Assembly (NCBI GenBank): GCA_964639275.1
Contig: CAZXCQ010000144.1
Span: forward strand, 1 to 16,073
Source: CAZXCQ01 sp964639275
GTDB lineage: Bacteria; Desulfobacterota; DSM-4660; Desulfatiglandales; Desulfatiglandaceae
Direction of reading: 5' to 3'
Length of the DNA: 16,073 nt
Shown in pieces: positions 8,362-15,256 of this stretch. Position numbers and translations under genes: made by a program. A model generated the notes under the pieces. That model had not been told where the DNA came from and made no database searches. It saw only the letters and a program-made list of their open reading frames with translations. Every line of letters starts with the position of its first letter. The first letter of the stretch is position 1.

Positions 8362-9735
8362 TTATTTTTCAAGACCATACCTCTTCAGTTTCCTCCAGAG
8401 GGAAACGCGGTCAATGCCCATACTCTTGGCGGCCTTGGTCTTGTTTCCTTCGCATTTTTCCAATACCCACTGGATATAGTGTTTCTCCTGATCTTCCAGG
8501 GTGGGGATGGCGGAACGGGCGCGGCGGTATGTCTCAATGGAGAGATTCCGGATGTAATCCGGAAGGTCGGCGACGAGAATAGAGGCCCCGTTTTCCAAGG
8601 CAACGGCCCTTTCAACGACATTTTCCAGTTCCCTCACATTCCCAGGCCAGCCGTATTGGCACAGCAGCCCCATGGCCTCCCGTTCGATTTCACGGATGCC
8701 TTTTTTCATGGCTTGCGTTTTCTGGGCCAGGAAATAGTTGGCCAGCAACGGAATATCGCCGTTCCGATCCGCCAGGGGTGGAAGCTGAATCGTGATCACA
8801 TTGAGGCGATAAAAAAGATCCTGCCGAAAATAACCGTTTTTTACGTCTTCATTGAGATCACGGTGGGTTGCAGCGATAAAGCGTACATCCACCGGAATAG
8901 GATCCACACCCCCTACACGGAGAAACGTTCTCTCCTGTATGACCCGCAGTAGCTTTACCTGCATGGTCAACGGCATGTCACCGATTTCATCCAGGAATAC
9001 CGTCCCTCCATCCGCTACCTCCAGCAATCCGGCCTTTGTTTTGGCGGCCCCGGTGAATGCGCCTTTTTCGTGACCGAATAGTTCGTTTGCCATCAATTCC
9101 TCTGTGAAGGATCCGCAATTAAATGCCACGAATCTCTTCTCAGAACGGGCGCTCAGGTGATGTATCGACTTTGCCACCAACTCTTTACCGGTTCCACTTT
9201 CCCCTAATATCAATACATTGATATCTGAAGAGGCAATCTGGTCGATGGTCTTTTGAACAGAGATCATTGCCTCGCTTTTGCCCACAATAAAAGGAGACTG
9301 CCGGGCTTTTTTTAGCGACTCTTTTAGTTCAAGATTTTCCAGAAGGAGTCTGCGCTTCGTAAGGGCCTCTTTTACGATCTTGCGGACTTCCTCAATCTTA
9401 TATGGTTTGGCAACATAATGATACGCCCCCTCCTTCATGGCCTTTACCGCAGAATCAACAGTGGCATACCCTGTAATCATGATCACTTCCGTATAGGGTT
9501 GTAATTCCCGGCTTTTCTCCAAGACCTGCATGCCGTCCACTCTCTCCATCTTGAGATCCGTGATGACCAGATCGAAGGTCATTGAATCGAGCATTTTGAG
9601 GGCCTTCTGCCCGCTATCGACCGAAATGACGCCATACCCCTCTTTTTTGAGGATATGTTCCAGGTTTTTACGAGCGATAGCCTCATCTTCTACAATAAGT
9701 ATCATTTGTTCGCTCTCTATCACTGCTTCTGACAT
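8362..9735 (-). CDS. Sigma-54-dependent response regulator, NtrC family
   Basis: Cytoplasmic transcription activator that opens sigma-54 promoters after phosphorylation by a sensor kinase. From ATG 9735 the product is 457 aa with three domains in order. The receiver (about 11-125) has acidic residues in VEDE, phospho-acceptor D60 (VITDLKM), T88 and K110. The AAA+ domain has Walker A GESGTGKE (178-185), the sigma-54-contacting GAFTGA (225-230) and Walker B GGTVFLDEIGDM. A Fis-type helix-turn-helix (about 425-455) ends in SLWRKLKRYGLEK. All key residues are present. The start is uncertain: TTG 9753 and ATG 9705 (just before ILIVEDE) are in-frame alternatives, and 9705 has GAGAG upstream. It follows the histidine kinase by 34 nt and is surely its partner. 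Target genes are unknown; I found no -24/-12 site in this window. Confidence 0.95.
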   Translation of the reverse strand: MSEAVIESEQMILIVEDEAIARKNLEHILKKEGYGVISVDSGQKALKMLDSMTFDLVITDLKMERVDGMQVLEKSRELQPYTEVIMITGYATVDSAVKAMKEGAYHYVAKPYKIEEVRKIVKEALTKRRLLLENLELKESLKKARQSPFIVGKSEAMISVQKTIDQIASSDINVLILGESGTGKELVAKSIHHLSARSEKRFVAFNCGSFTEELMANELFGHEKGAFTGAAKTKAGLLEVADGGTVFLDEIGDMPLTMQVKLLRVIQERTFLRVGGVDPIPVDVRFIAATHRDLNEDVKNGYFRQDLFYRLNVITIQLPPLADRNGDIPLLANYFLAQKTQAMKKGIREIEREAMGLLCQYGWPGNVRELENVVERAVALENGASILVADLPDYIRNLSIETYRRARSAIPTLEDQEKHYIQWVLEKCEGNKTKAAKSMGIDRVSLWRKLKRYGLEK

Positions 9736-9769
9736 TTGAGAGTAACTTTTCAAACCTTATTGTCATTTT

Positions 9770-11197
9770 CTAACCATGAAAATCAATAGGCAAGAAGACG
9801 GTAAATGCCGTCCCCTCATCCGGTTTGCTTTCAACCTGTATTCGACCTCCATGTTGCTCAATAATGCCATGGCTTATAGAAAGACCCAGGCCGGTCCCTT
9901 TTCCGACCTCTTTGGTGGTAAAAAATGGATCAAAGATCCTTGAGAGATCTTTTTCAGGTATTCCTTTGCCCGTATCTTGAACCCTGAGACACAGCTCTCC
10001 TTTATCTTCGTCTTTAAAGACATTGATGTTCAGGACGCCTCCGTTTTCCATGGCCTGAACACCATTGAGGATCAGGTTGACCAGGACCTGTTGGATCCGC
10101 CGGGGATCCAATGTTGCCCGAATATCCTCCGGCACCTCCACCCTCAGTTCCACATGGGTCGGCATCTCTCCTTTGATCAGTTTGAGTGTATCATCCACGA
10201 GGTCCTTAAAACGGACCTCTTTGAGGCTAAATGATCTCTCTCTGGAAAATTCCAGGAGTGCCTTGACGATATCCCTGGTCCTCTCTACCTGTTTTTCGGT
10301 TTCAATCAGTAACTCCTTTTTGTATTCCAGGTTATCATCTTCCAGTTCTTCGATCAGGATTTGAACAGAAGTGGAGATGTTATTTAGCGGGTTGTTCAAT
10401 TCATGGGCTACTCCGGAAGTCAGCGTCCCCAGTGAAGCCATCTTTTTGGCCTGCACAAGCTGTTCGCTCCGTTTGTTCAACTCGTTGATCATGTTGTTCA
10501 AACTGTTGACCAACGATTCAAATTCGTCTCCAGTAGATATGGGCGGTATATTTGTGTAATCTCCCACAGCGATCTTGTGGATCGCATCCTCAATAGTCTT
10601 TAAGGGACGATTGACATTGAAAACGAAAAAAAGGATGGCAAAGATCGATAAAATAAGAATACCAAACAGGGCCAGGAAGTGATAAATTCTCGACTCCCTG
10701 ATGAGCCGTTCCACATAGCGGCGTTCCTGTATGAGGACGGCCTCCATATCCTCTGTGATTTTTTTGCCGATACCTCTGATGGTCTCCTGATGCCGCGAAA
10801 AGCCCTCAAGCAGCTCTTGGCTGGCATCTGAGGATCCCCCTGGCTGATGGAGATTCAGTAAATCGGAGAGCGACCTTTCGTATTTTCGAAGATCCGCCAG
10901 TCTTTCTTCAAGATTTCTTGAGAGGGTGAACCGACCGTAATCCTTAATGATACGGGTTAGTTGTTGTTCCGCATTGTGTACATAAGACAAGGCTTCTTTC
11001 AGATTCTTGGGTTCCATATAGAGGAAATAGTTTTTTTCGTACCGGCGGGCCTCAAGGATGGTATTGAAAAGGCTGTCTTTTTTTTCCAGAATGCGGAGTT
11101 TCTGATTTAAGAGCTGGTGTTTATAATAGTTCAGAAACCACAGGGACCCACCCAGGATCAGAAAAAGCGAGATAGCGATAATAATCTTCTTTCTCAT
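9770..11197 (-). CDS. Membrane sensor histidine kinase with HAMP domain (NtrB-like core)
   Basis: Inner-membrane sensor that autophosphorylates and passes phosphate to the adjacent NtrC-type regulator. The 475-aa product has TM1 at about 5-24, a helical periplasmic sensor region of about 145 residues (26-171) without a ligand motif I recognise, TM2 at about 172-195 and HAMP at about 196-248. A HisKA dimerisation domain follows, with phospho-acceptor H265 in GVAHELNNPL. The HATPase domain shows the N box NLILNGVQAM (374-383), DTGKGIP (408-414) and GKGTGLGLSISHGI. All catalytic boxes look intact. A good Shine-Dalgarno (AAGGGG) precedes ATG 11197. The extracytoplasmic helical bundle resembles four-helix sensor modules, but this is not proven. 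It is first in a two-gene operon, downstream of the transporter cluster on the same strand. Confidence 0.95.
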   Translation of the reverse strand: MRKKIIIAISLFLILGGSLWFLNYYKHQLLNQKLRILEKKDSLFNTILEARRYEKNYFLYMEPKNLKEALSYVHNAEQQLTRIIKDYGRFTLSRNLEERLADLRKYERSLSDLLNLHQPGGSSDASQELLEGFSRHQETIRGIGKKITEDMEAVLIQERRYVERLIRESRIYHFLALFGILILSIFAILFFVFNVNRPLKTIEDAIHKIAVGDYTNIPPISTGDEFESLVNSLNNMINELNKRSEQLVQAKKMASLGTLTSGVAHELNNPLNNISTSVQILIEELEDDNLEYKKELLIETEKQVERTRDIVKALLEFSRERSFSLKEVRFKDLVDDTLKLIKGEMPTHVELRVEVPEDIRATLDPRRIQQVLVNLILNGVQAMENGGVLNINVFKDEDKGELCLRVQDTGKGIPEKDLSRIFDPFFTTKEVGKGTGLGLSISHGIIEQHGGRIQVESKPDEGTAFTVFLPIDFHG

Positions 11198-11224
11198 ACT
11201 GGGCCCCTTATCGTTGACTTTTTT

Positions 11225-11247
11225 GGCCTCGGCGAACAGCCGGGGCC
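11225..11247. repeat. GC-rich imperfect palindrome upstream of the histidine kinase
   Basis: GGCC-T-CGGC (11225-11233) faces GCCG-G-GGCC (11239-11247) around the loop GAACA: 8 of 9 pairs match, with one mismatch. On the minus strand it is followed by A residues rather than T, so it is not an intrinsic terminator in that direction. It sits 28 nt upstream of the kinase ATG and overlaps the likely transcription start, so an operator or leader hairpin is possible. Confidence 0.5.
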
Positions 11248-11249
11248 GG

Positions 11250-11279
11250 ATTTTACCAGAAGGAATTGTAACGTCGCAA
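11250..11279 (-). promoter_or_regulatory. Candidate promoter for the two-component operon
   Basis: On the minus strand TTGCGA (11279-11274) and TAAAAT (11255-11250) are separated by 18 nt: 4 of 6 and 5 of 6 matches to the sigma-70 boxes. Transcription would begin near 11243, inside the palindrome at 11225-11247. Found by eye; AT-rich sequence makes chance matches likely. Confidence 0.3.
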
Positions 11280-11323
11280 AAAAAATGGCTCTCCTCTGAC
11301 TTTTGTGCTCTTACAAGGAATTA

Positions 11324-12178
11324 TCAATAATAATAGGGGAGGTCAATATCGCAGATGACATCTTTGACGCCCAGGATATTCTTCACAATGTGCAATATCT
11401 CTTTGGTCAAATCCTCTCTGATCTTTTCGCTGACTTGATCCTGCAAATTTGGACTGGCAAAACCCGTTTTCTTGAGCCTCTGGGCCTTTACATGGATATA
11501 AACCATGCCATCATTTGCGCTCACTTCCGCCTCGCAGATCTCTTGAAGGGCGGCCTGAACGTGACTGCTAAGGGCGAGATCATGAATCGCCTTTTCTGAT
11601 TCCGGAGTTGCCTCGTAGGTATCACTTCTTGCCGCTGTGCAGATTATTTCGCAGGCATCCCGAATCTTCAACCTGCCGATATGCAAAACCATATCATAGA
11701 GGACCGGATCACTCATGTCGGCCTTGGCGATATAATGATTCCAATCAGCCCGCTCCCTGTCTTCCTTTTCAATAAATTTTAGTGCTTCATCTCTCGATAT
11801 ATTTCTCGTTTTTTGCAAAAGTGCGATCCGGTCTTCGATTTCGGCAATCACCCGCACCTTCAGCACGTGCGAGATCCCTGGAATAAGGACATGTCCTGCA
11901 TAGCCATGATAGACCAGATTATCTCTTTTCACATGTTCCAGCAAGGCTGCCTGGATGCAGAACAAAAACTTATCCCGGGTGTGAGTTATTTTCTCTAAGA
12001 TCGTAGGGGCGTCATGAATGGAAGCCATCAGTTTGGCCTCAGGGATATGAAAGAATTGAGAGGCCTCATCAATGAGGATTTCCTGGCTCACACATTCGTA
12101 ATTCAGGGTCTTAGCCACTCTTTCAGCGATCTCTTGACCATGACTAAAACATCCCCTCGAAATCGTTATTATCGCCAT
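11324..12178 (-). CDS. Cytidylate kinase-like family protein with extra C-terminal domain
   Basis: The 284-aa product resembles the cytidylate kinase-like family (P-loop NTPase fold) and not the housekeeping Cmk. Residues 1-190 show the family pattern: N-terminal ITISRGCFSHGQEIAERVA (5-23) where the phosphate loop should be, then LVYHGYAGHVLIPG, then a VRVIAEIEDRIALLQ lid-like region. The phosphate-loop segment has GQE where a GKT/GKS lysine would be expected, so nucleotide kinase activity is doubtful. Residues about 196-280 form a separate alpha-beta module ending GVKDVICDIDLPYYY that loosely resembles a BON domain; this is a guess. The start has a strong AAGGAGG. It lies 26 nt after the permease gene, suggesting co-transcription and a role linked to transport or stress. 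Its true substrate is unknown. Confidence 0.8.
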   Translation of the reverse strand: MAIITISRGCFSHGQEIAERVAKTLNYECVSQEILIDEASQFFHIPEAKLMASIHDAPTILEKITHTRDKFLFCIQAALLEHVKRDNLVYHGYAGHVLIPGISHVLKVRVIAEIEDRIALLQKTRNISRDEALKFIEKEDRERADWNHYIAKADMSDPVLYDMVLHIGRLKIRDACEIICTAARSDTYEATPESEKAIHDLALSSHVQAALQEICEAEVSANDGMVYIHVKAQRLKKTGFASPNLQDQVSEKIREDLTKEILHIVKNILGVKDVICDIDLPYYY

Positions 12179-12204
12179 CGCTACCTCCTTACAAATTCTC
12201 TTTA

Positions 12205-14016
12205 CTAAATCCCATAAAACAAATAGAGGATGGAAAGTTCCACCGTCAAAAAGATCACGGTCATGATGGCCCCGGCCTTTGCATAATCCACTGTGCGATA
12301 CCCGCCGGGCCTCATAACCAGTGCGTTGACCTGGTGAGTGGGCAAGACAAAGGTGTTGGAGGCGGATAGCCCCACGACCAGGGCGGCCATCCGGGGATCT
12401 CCTCCGGCCATAACCGTCATATTCATACAGAGGGGGACCAGCAGGACAGTGGCCCCCACATTGGAAATCACAAGTGTGAAAAAAGAGGTCATGATGCCTA
12501 CCACAGCGAGAAGCACAATGGGGGTGGGATGACCCAGTAACCCCAAGACCTTATGAGCAATAAAGGCCGCCGTCCCCGTCTTTTCAAAGGCAATTCCAAG
12601 AGGGATCAGCCCGGCCAATAAAAAGACCGTCATCCAGTCCACCGCGCGGTATGCTTCATCCACTGAGAGCACGCCAGTGATGATCATCCCCAATGCACCG
12701 GACATGAGGGCGACGGAGAGCTGAACCTTGAAGAAAATGATCTGAAACAGGGCTATCCCAAGCCAGGCCACGGCGAGTTTGGCCTTATGGGGTCGCATGA
12801 TTTCGCCCTCAAGGGGGGTGGCAAAGGTGAGTGCTCTGGGTTGCGGCCGGTTTTTCAAGATATGGAATCTCTCCCACGGCCCCTGTAGCAGTAAGGTGTC
12901 TCCCATTTGCATCCGGATGCGCGTCAAGCCGCCATAATATACCCTTTTACCCTTGAACAAGGCCACAGGGTTGACCCCATAGAGTTCTTTGAAACTGATT
13001 TCACTCATGGTCTTACCGATCAATTCCGACCGGGGAGATACAACAGTTTCCGCCATTCCAGCATTGGTCCGGGACAGACTTTCGGCAAACACCTCAAGGC
13101 CGTCTTTGAGACGCCAACCATATTCTTCAACAAGTCTTCGGACGTTTTTCTCTCTTCCAACCACTGCAAGATCGTCATTTGCCTGGATTTCATCCGTACT
13201 CCGGGGCACAAAGTTTTTCTCCCTTTTCTCTGAATGGCTGATGGCCACCACAGTTACAAGAAACTTTGCCCTGATGCCCAGTTCTTCCAAGGTTTTCGGG
13301 CCACCGGAATTCTCTGAAACATGCAACTCAAAAATGGTTCCCAGCGCTCGATATTCCTCAATCAAGGAAGCGGTGATTCCTTTGTCCGCTTCTCCTCCCC
13401 CGCTCGGGAGGATGAATCTGCCAAATATCGTAAAATAGGCAATGGCACTCACAAGCAGACACAACCCGATTGGCGTCTGCGTAAATAGACTAAAGGGTTC
13501 TAGCTTTTTCGCTCCAAGGACCATGAGGTCGTTCAACAGGATCGTAGGACTGGCTCCTACCAAAGTAATGGTCCCCCCTATGATCGCACAAAAGCCCATC
13601 GGCATCAGAATTCGAGATACGGGCACCTCCATCCTCTTGGCGATACGCTGGGCCGCCGGTAGAAAAAGAGCCGCAGCTCCGATATTTTGCATCATACTGG
13701 AGATCAATCCAACGGTTCCGGAAATCAAGGTAATGACCCGTTTTTCGCTCCGCCCTGCCAGTTTTATGATGGGACCGGCCACCTGGTTCATCACGCCGGT
13801 CTTATCCAGTCCTGCTCCGATGATGATAACCGCAATAATGGAGCAAACCGCATTACTGCTCAGGCCAACAAAGGCCTCCTTAGGGGAAATGAGCCCGATA
13901 AGGGGGAGCAAGACCATCATGATGATCCCCACGACATCAACCCTGACCCACTCGAAGACAAAGAGAACAATCGCAAAGACAAGTACCATCATCGTCAATA
14001 CCATTTCAGGTGTCAT
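12205..14016 (-). CDS. SLC13/DASS-type permease with two RCK-C (TrkA-C) domains
   Basis: Predicted inner-membrane transporter of the divalent anion:Na+ symporter / ion transporter superfamily; likely substrates are sulfate or dicarboxylates, not decidable here. The 603-aa product has two hydrophobic halves (about 5-205 and 410-600). Each holds a hairpin-plus-helix pair typical of the fold: SMMQNIGAAALFLPAA (107-122) with GTITLVGASPTILL (148-161), and LVISNVGATVLLVPL (515-529) with ASNTFVLPTHQVNALVM (552-568). A cytosolic middle part holds two RCK-C domains (about 218-300 and 317-390; the second includes MGDTLLLQGPWE), a regulatory module common in this subfamily. A good AAAGGAG Shine-Dalgarno supports the start. 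It is 37 nt downstream of the 41-aa membrane protein gene and 26 nt upstream of the cytidylate kinase-like gene. Confidence 0.9.
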   Translation of the reverse strand: MTPEMVLTMMVLVFAIVLFVFEWVRVDVVGIIMMVLLPLIGLISPKEAFVGLSSNAVCSIIAVIIIGAGLDKTGVMNQVAGPIIKLAGRSEKRVITLISGTVGLISSMMQNIGAAALFLPAAQRIAKRMEVPVSRILMPMGFCAIIGGTITLVGASPTILLNDLMVLGAKKLEPFSLFTQTPIGLCLLVSAIAYFTIFGRFILPSGGGEADKGITASLIEEYRALGTIFELHVSENSGGPKTLEELGIRAKFLVTVVAISHSEKREKNFVPRSTDEIQANDDLAVVGREKNVRRLVEEYGWRLKDGLEVFAESLSRTNAGMAETVVSPRSELIGKTMSEISFKELYGVNPVALFKGKRVYYGGLTRIRMQMGDTLLLQGPWERFHILKNRPQPRALTFATPLEGEIMRPHKAKLAVAWLGIALFQIIFFKVQLSVALMSGALGMIITGVLSVDEAYRAVDWMTVFLLAGLIPLGIAFEKTGTAAFIAHKVLGLLGHPTPIVLLAVVGIMTSFFTLVISNVGATVLLVPLCMNMTVMAGGDPRMAALVVGLSASNTFVLPTHQVNALVMRPGGYRTVDYAKAGAIMTVIFLTVELSILYLFYGI

Positions 14017-14053
14017 ATGGAATACTCCTTTCCCTTCTACAATCTGATCCAGA

Positions 14054-14179
14054 TCATCTCAGAGGACCAGGTGATTCTTCCGGCCGCTCGGTTTTTTTCT
14101 TATTTCCTTTTCTGAACCAGAAACACAAAAAAAATGCAAAAAAGATCAGCGCCAATGAAAAATAGAAATGAGCGTCCAT
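14054..14179 (-). CDS. Small single-helix membrane protein (41 aa)
   Basis: A 41-aa product from ATG 14179: a short N-terminus (MDAHFY), one strongly hydrophobic helix (about residues 6-23, SLALIFFAFFLCFWF), then a charged tail RKGNKKKTERPEESPGPLR. The positive-inside rule puts the tail in the cytoplasm. The start is fixed by an excellent AAGGAGG (14191-14185) five nt upstream of ATG. Longer readings of the frame run back into repeat sequence and are not credible. It sits 37 nt before the permease gene, so it may be a small accessory subunit, by analogy with small partners of other transporters; that is inference. I do not recognise a named family. Confidence 0.65.
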   Translation of the reverse strand: MDAHFYFSLALIFFAFFLCFWFRKGNKKKTERPEESPGPLR

Positions 14180-14184
14180 TTTGT

Positions 14185-14316
14185 CCTCCTTGATTCCCAT
14201 AAAATAAAAGCCTCCTCGTAAGTCGAAAAGTGAAAGGAGGCTGGGTACCTTTGCGGAAATAAATAGAAAACCGCAGGGAGTTCTATGTGCACGGGAATTC
14301 TCGCCGTCTACATAGA
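14185..14316 (-). promoter_or_regulatory. Structured leader RNA (riboswitch- or attenuator-like) of the small membrane protein/permease operon
   Basis: Read on the minus strand, three stems follow one another. Stem A is TCTATGT (14316-14310) with ACATAGA (14288-14282), enclosing ACGG/CCGT. Stem B is TGCGG (14275-14271) with CCGCA (14256-14252). Stem C is AGCCTCCT (14242-14235) with AGGAGGCT (14216-14209), followed by TTTTATTTTAT. The 5' arm of stem C also reads CCTCCTT, the exact complement of the Shine-Dalgarno AAGGAGG at 14191-14185. That allows mutually exclusive pairings. I cannot match it to a named riboswitch class. Confidence 0.55.
14199..14242 (-). terminator. Terminator-like hairpin in the permease operon leader
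   Basis: An 8-bp GC-rich stem (AGCCTCCT / AGGAGGCT, 14242-14235 with 14216-14209) with an 18-nt loop, followed on the minus strand by the T-rich TTTTATTTTAT. It could end transcripts arriving from the stress-protein genes, or act as an attenuator, since it lies only 29 nt before the ATG of the small membrane protein. The loop is long for a simple terminator. Confidence 0.5.
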
Positions 14317-14359
14317 CTAAGTACATGGTTTCATAAATACGGTAACGCATCTTGAAGAA

Positions 14360-14431
14360 CTGGATTCCGGCTTTCGCCGGAGTGACAAAGAGGCCCAAGT
14401 GTCCGTCATTCCAGCGAAAGCCGGAATCCAG
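14360..14431. repeat. Head-to-head pair of a palindromic dispersed repeat ('PAKAGIQ' type)
   Basis: The arm at 14360-14386 (starting CTGGATTCCGGCTTTCGC) and the arm at 14405-14431 (ending GCGAAAGCCGGAATCCAG) are reverse complements at 25 of 27 positions, separated by 18 nt. Each arm also holds its own short palindrome (CCGGCTTTCGCCGG). Sequences of this kind (ATTCCGGCGAAAGCCGGAAT) are dispersed in many proteobacterial genomes and translate into spurious peptides with PAKAGIQ. The pair may be a short non-autonomous mobile element and could fold as a long hairpin in either transcript. Confidence 0.8.
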
Positions 14432-14554
14432 AAATATGTCACCGAATTTATGACCCAGAGCACTAAGATCTTAAAATCCTCGTCAAGTTCCTATATAGGG
14501 CCTCATTCAACCAAATATGGGATACGGGTCTTAGAAAAAATTCTTTTTTGGTTT

Positions 14555-14575
14555 ATCGAGCATCGAGCATCCAGC
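14555..14575. repeat. Tandem heptamer repeat ATCGAGC x3
   Basis: ATCGAGC, ATCGAGC, ATCCAGC in tandem, followed by a partial fourth unit (ATCGC). The third copy differs by one base. It is short, lies outside genes, and may be a slippage product or part of a dispersed repeat. Confidence 0.7.
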
Positions 14576-14583
14576 ATCGCGGA

Positions 14584-14611
14584 GCCTCCTCGGTTTGAGG
14601 CGAAGCTTCGC
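14584..14611. repeat. Adjacent short inverted repeats
   Basis: GCCTC (14584-14588) pairs with GAGGC (14597-14601), and the next 12 bases overlap it as the perfect palindrome GCGAAGCTTCGC (14600-14611). On the minus strand these follow the stress-protein gene by about 40 nt. No clean T-run follows directly, so a terminator role is possible but not shown. Confidence 0.4.
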
Positions 14612-14651
14612 TAGAATCTGACAAGCTGTAAAACGATCCTTTGTCGCCAAG

Positions 14652-15212
14652 CTATACCATTGAATAGACAAACATCTCATGCCTTGGCCTTTCACCCTCC
14701 TCGGCCCTGTTCGCTATTTGTTCTTCCTCAGCCTCTGAAACCACAAATTCGATATCGGTATACTCTCGCTTGATCTCTTCGAGGGCCTCATCCGGTTCAC
14801 TGAATTTGACCACATGAGAAAAAGAAACACCCATTTCTTCGGCTTGTTTCTGAAATAGGCTAACATTTCTTTTTGAGATGTCTCTAAATTCCTCACAGAG
14901 CTTGTTCCTTGAAAAAGACAGCAATTTGAAGCTCTCGCAGGATAGGGGGGCTGTATTTAAGGCCAGTATCTCGTAAGACATCCTTGCGGCCATCTCCAGG
15001 GAATAATCAATGATCTCCGTGGAGAACGTGCTCTCTCTTCCAACAACAAGCAGCTTTGCAGGAGTTTCTTCGCCCTCTTTTTCTTTGGTGATCAAGCCCG
15101 CGGCATGGTCTTGCTGGCCTGCTTCGGCAAATGCAATGGCCTCGTGGTACTGGTCCATTTTGCCTGTAAGCCTCGATATCTTATTGGTGAATCTTCCCAA
15201 AAATCTGGTCAT
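14652..15212 (-). CDS. Divergent universal-stress-like protein with N-terminal FAEAG motif
   Basis: The 186-aa cytoplasmic product has two parts. Residues 1-45 are a basic helical segment containing AIAFAEAGQQDHAAGLI (25-41), a degenerate form of a motif shared with the next two upstream proteins. Residues about 53-186 look like a divergent UspA fold: LLVVGRESTFSTEIIDYSLEMAARM gives strand-loop-helix, and a second half includes EPDEALEEIKREYTDIEFVVSEAEE. The usual G-x2-G-x9-G-S/T nucleotide-binding loop of ATP-binding Usp proteins is not seen, so ATP binding is unlikely. A GGGAGGGATTAGAGG stretch precedes ATG 15212. It is 44 nt downstream of another Usp-like gene, probably in the same operon. 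Function is unknown beyond a likely stress or signalling role. Confidence 0.75.
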   Translation of the reverse strand: MTRFLGRFTNKISRLTGKMDQYHEAIAFAEAGQQDHAAGLITKEKEGEETPAKLLVVGRESTFSTEIIDYSLEMAARMSYEILALNTAPLSCESFKLLSFSRNKLCEEFRDISKRNVSLFQKQAEEMGVSFSHVVKFSEPDEALEEIKREYTDIEFVVSEAEEEQIANRAEEGERPRHEMFVYSMV

Positions 15213-15256
15213 CCTCTAATCCCTCCTGTCCCTGTCTTTCCACTGAATACTGATGA

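Larger units (their letters stand above)
14432..14651. other. Non-coding stretch after the stress-protein genes
   Basis: No credible gene is seen here. It contains an A-tract/T-tract junction (GAAAAAATTCTTTTTTGG, near 14534-14551), a heptamer tandem repeat at 14555-14575, and short palindromes at 14584-14611. On the minus strand it is the 3' trailer of the universal-stress-like gene ending at 14652. With 14180-14431 it makes about 470 nt of gene-free sequence within an otherwise tight cluster. Confidence 0.6.

Noticed and set aside
8248..8952. 234-aa rightward open frame
   Set aside because: It is antisense to the well-supported response regulator and the end of mpl, with no recognisable motif; it is a shadow of their codon use.
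11280..11323. T-run on the minus strand after the cytidylate kinase-like gene as an intrinsic terminator
   Set aside because: There is a run of T residues, but no GC-rich stem precedes it.
14180..14398. N-terminal extension of the 41-aa membrane protein (114-aa reading)
   Set aside because: The extension is the translated repeat and structured leader; the only good ribosome binding site is just before ATG 14179.
14555..14580. Heptamer repeats as a CRISPR or origin iteron array
   Set aside because: Only three short units with no spacers and no associated genes; more like a slippage or dispersed repeat.
14550..14580. Sigma-54 (-24/-12) promoter on the minus strand in TGGATGCTCGATGCTC
   Set aside because: The GG to GC distance is 9 nt, not the required 10, and the flanking consensus is poor.
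14399..14614. Rightward 71-aa open frame beginning MSVIPAKAGIQ
   Set aside because: PAKAGIQ peptides are the translation of a common palindromic repeat; the frame has no Shine-Dalgarno and runs into tandem repeats.
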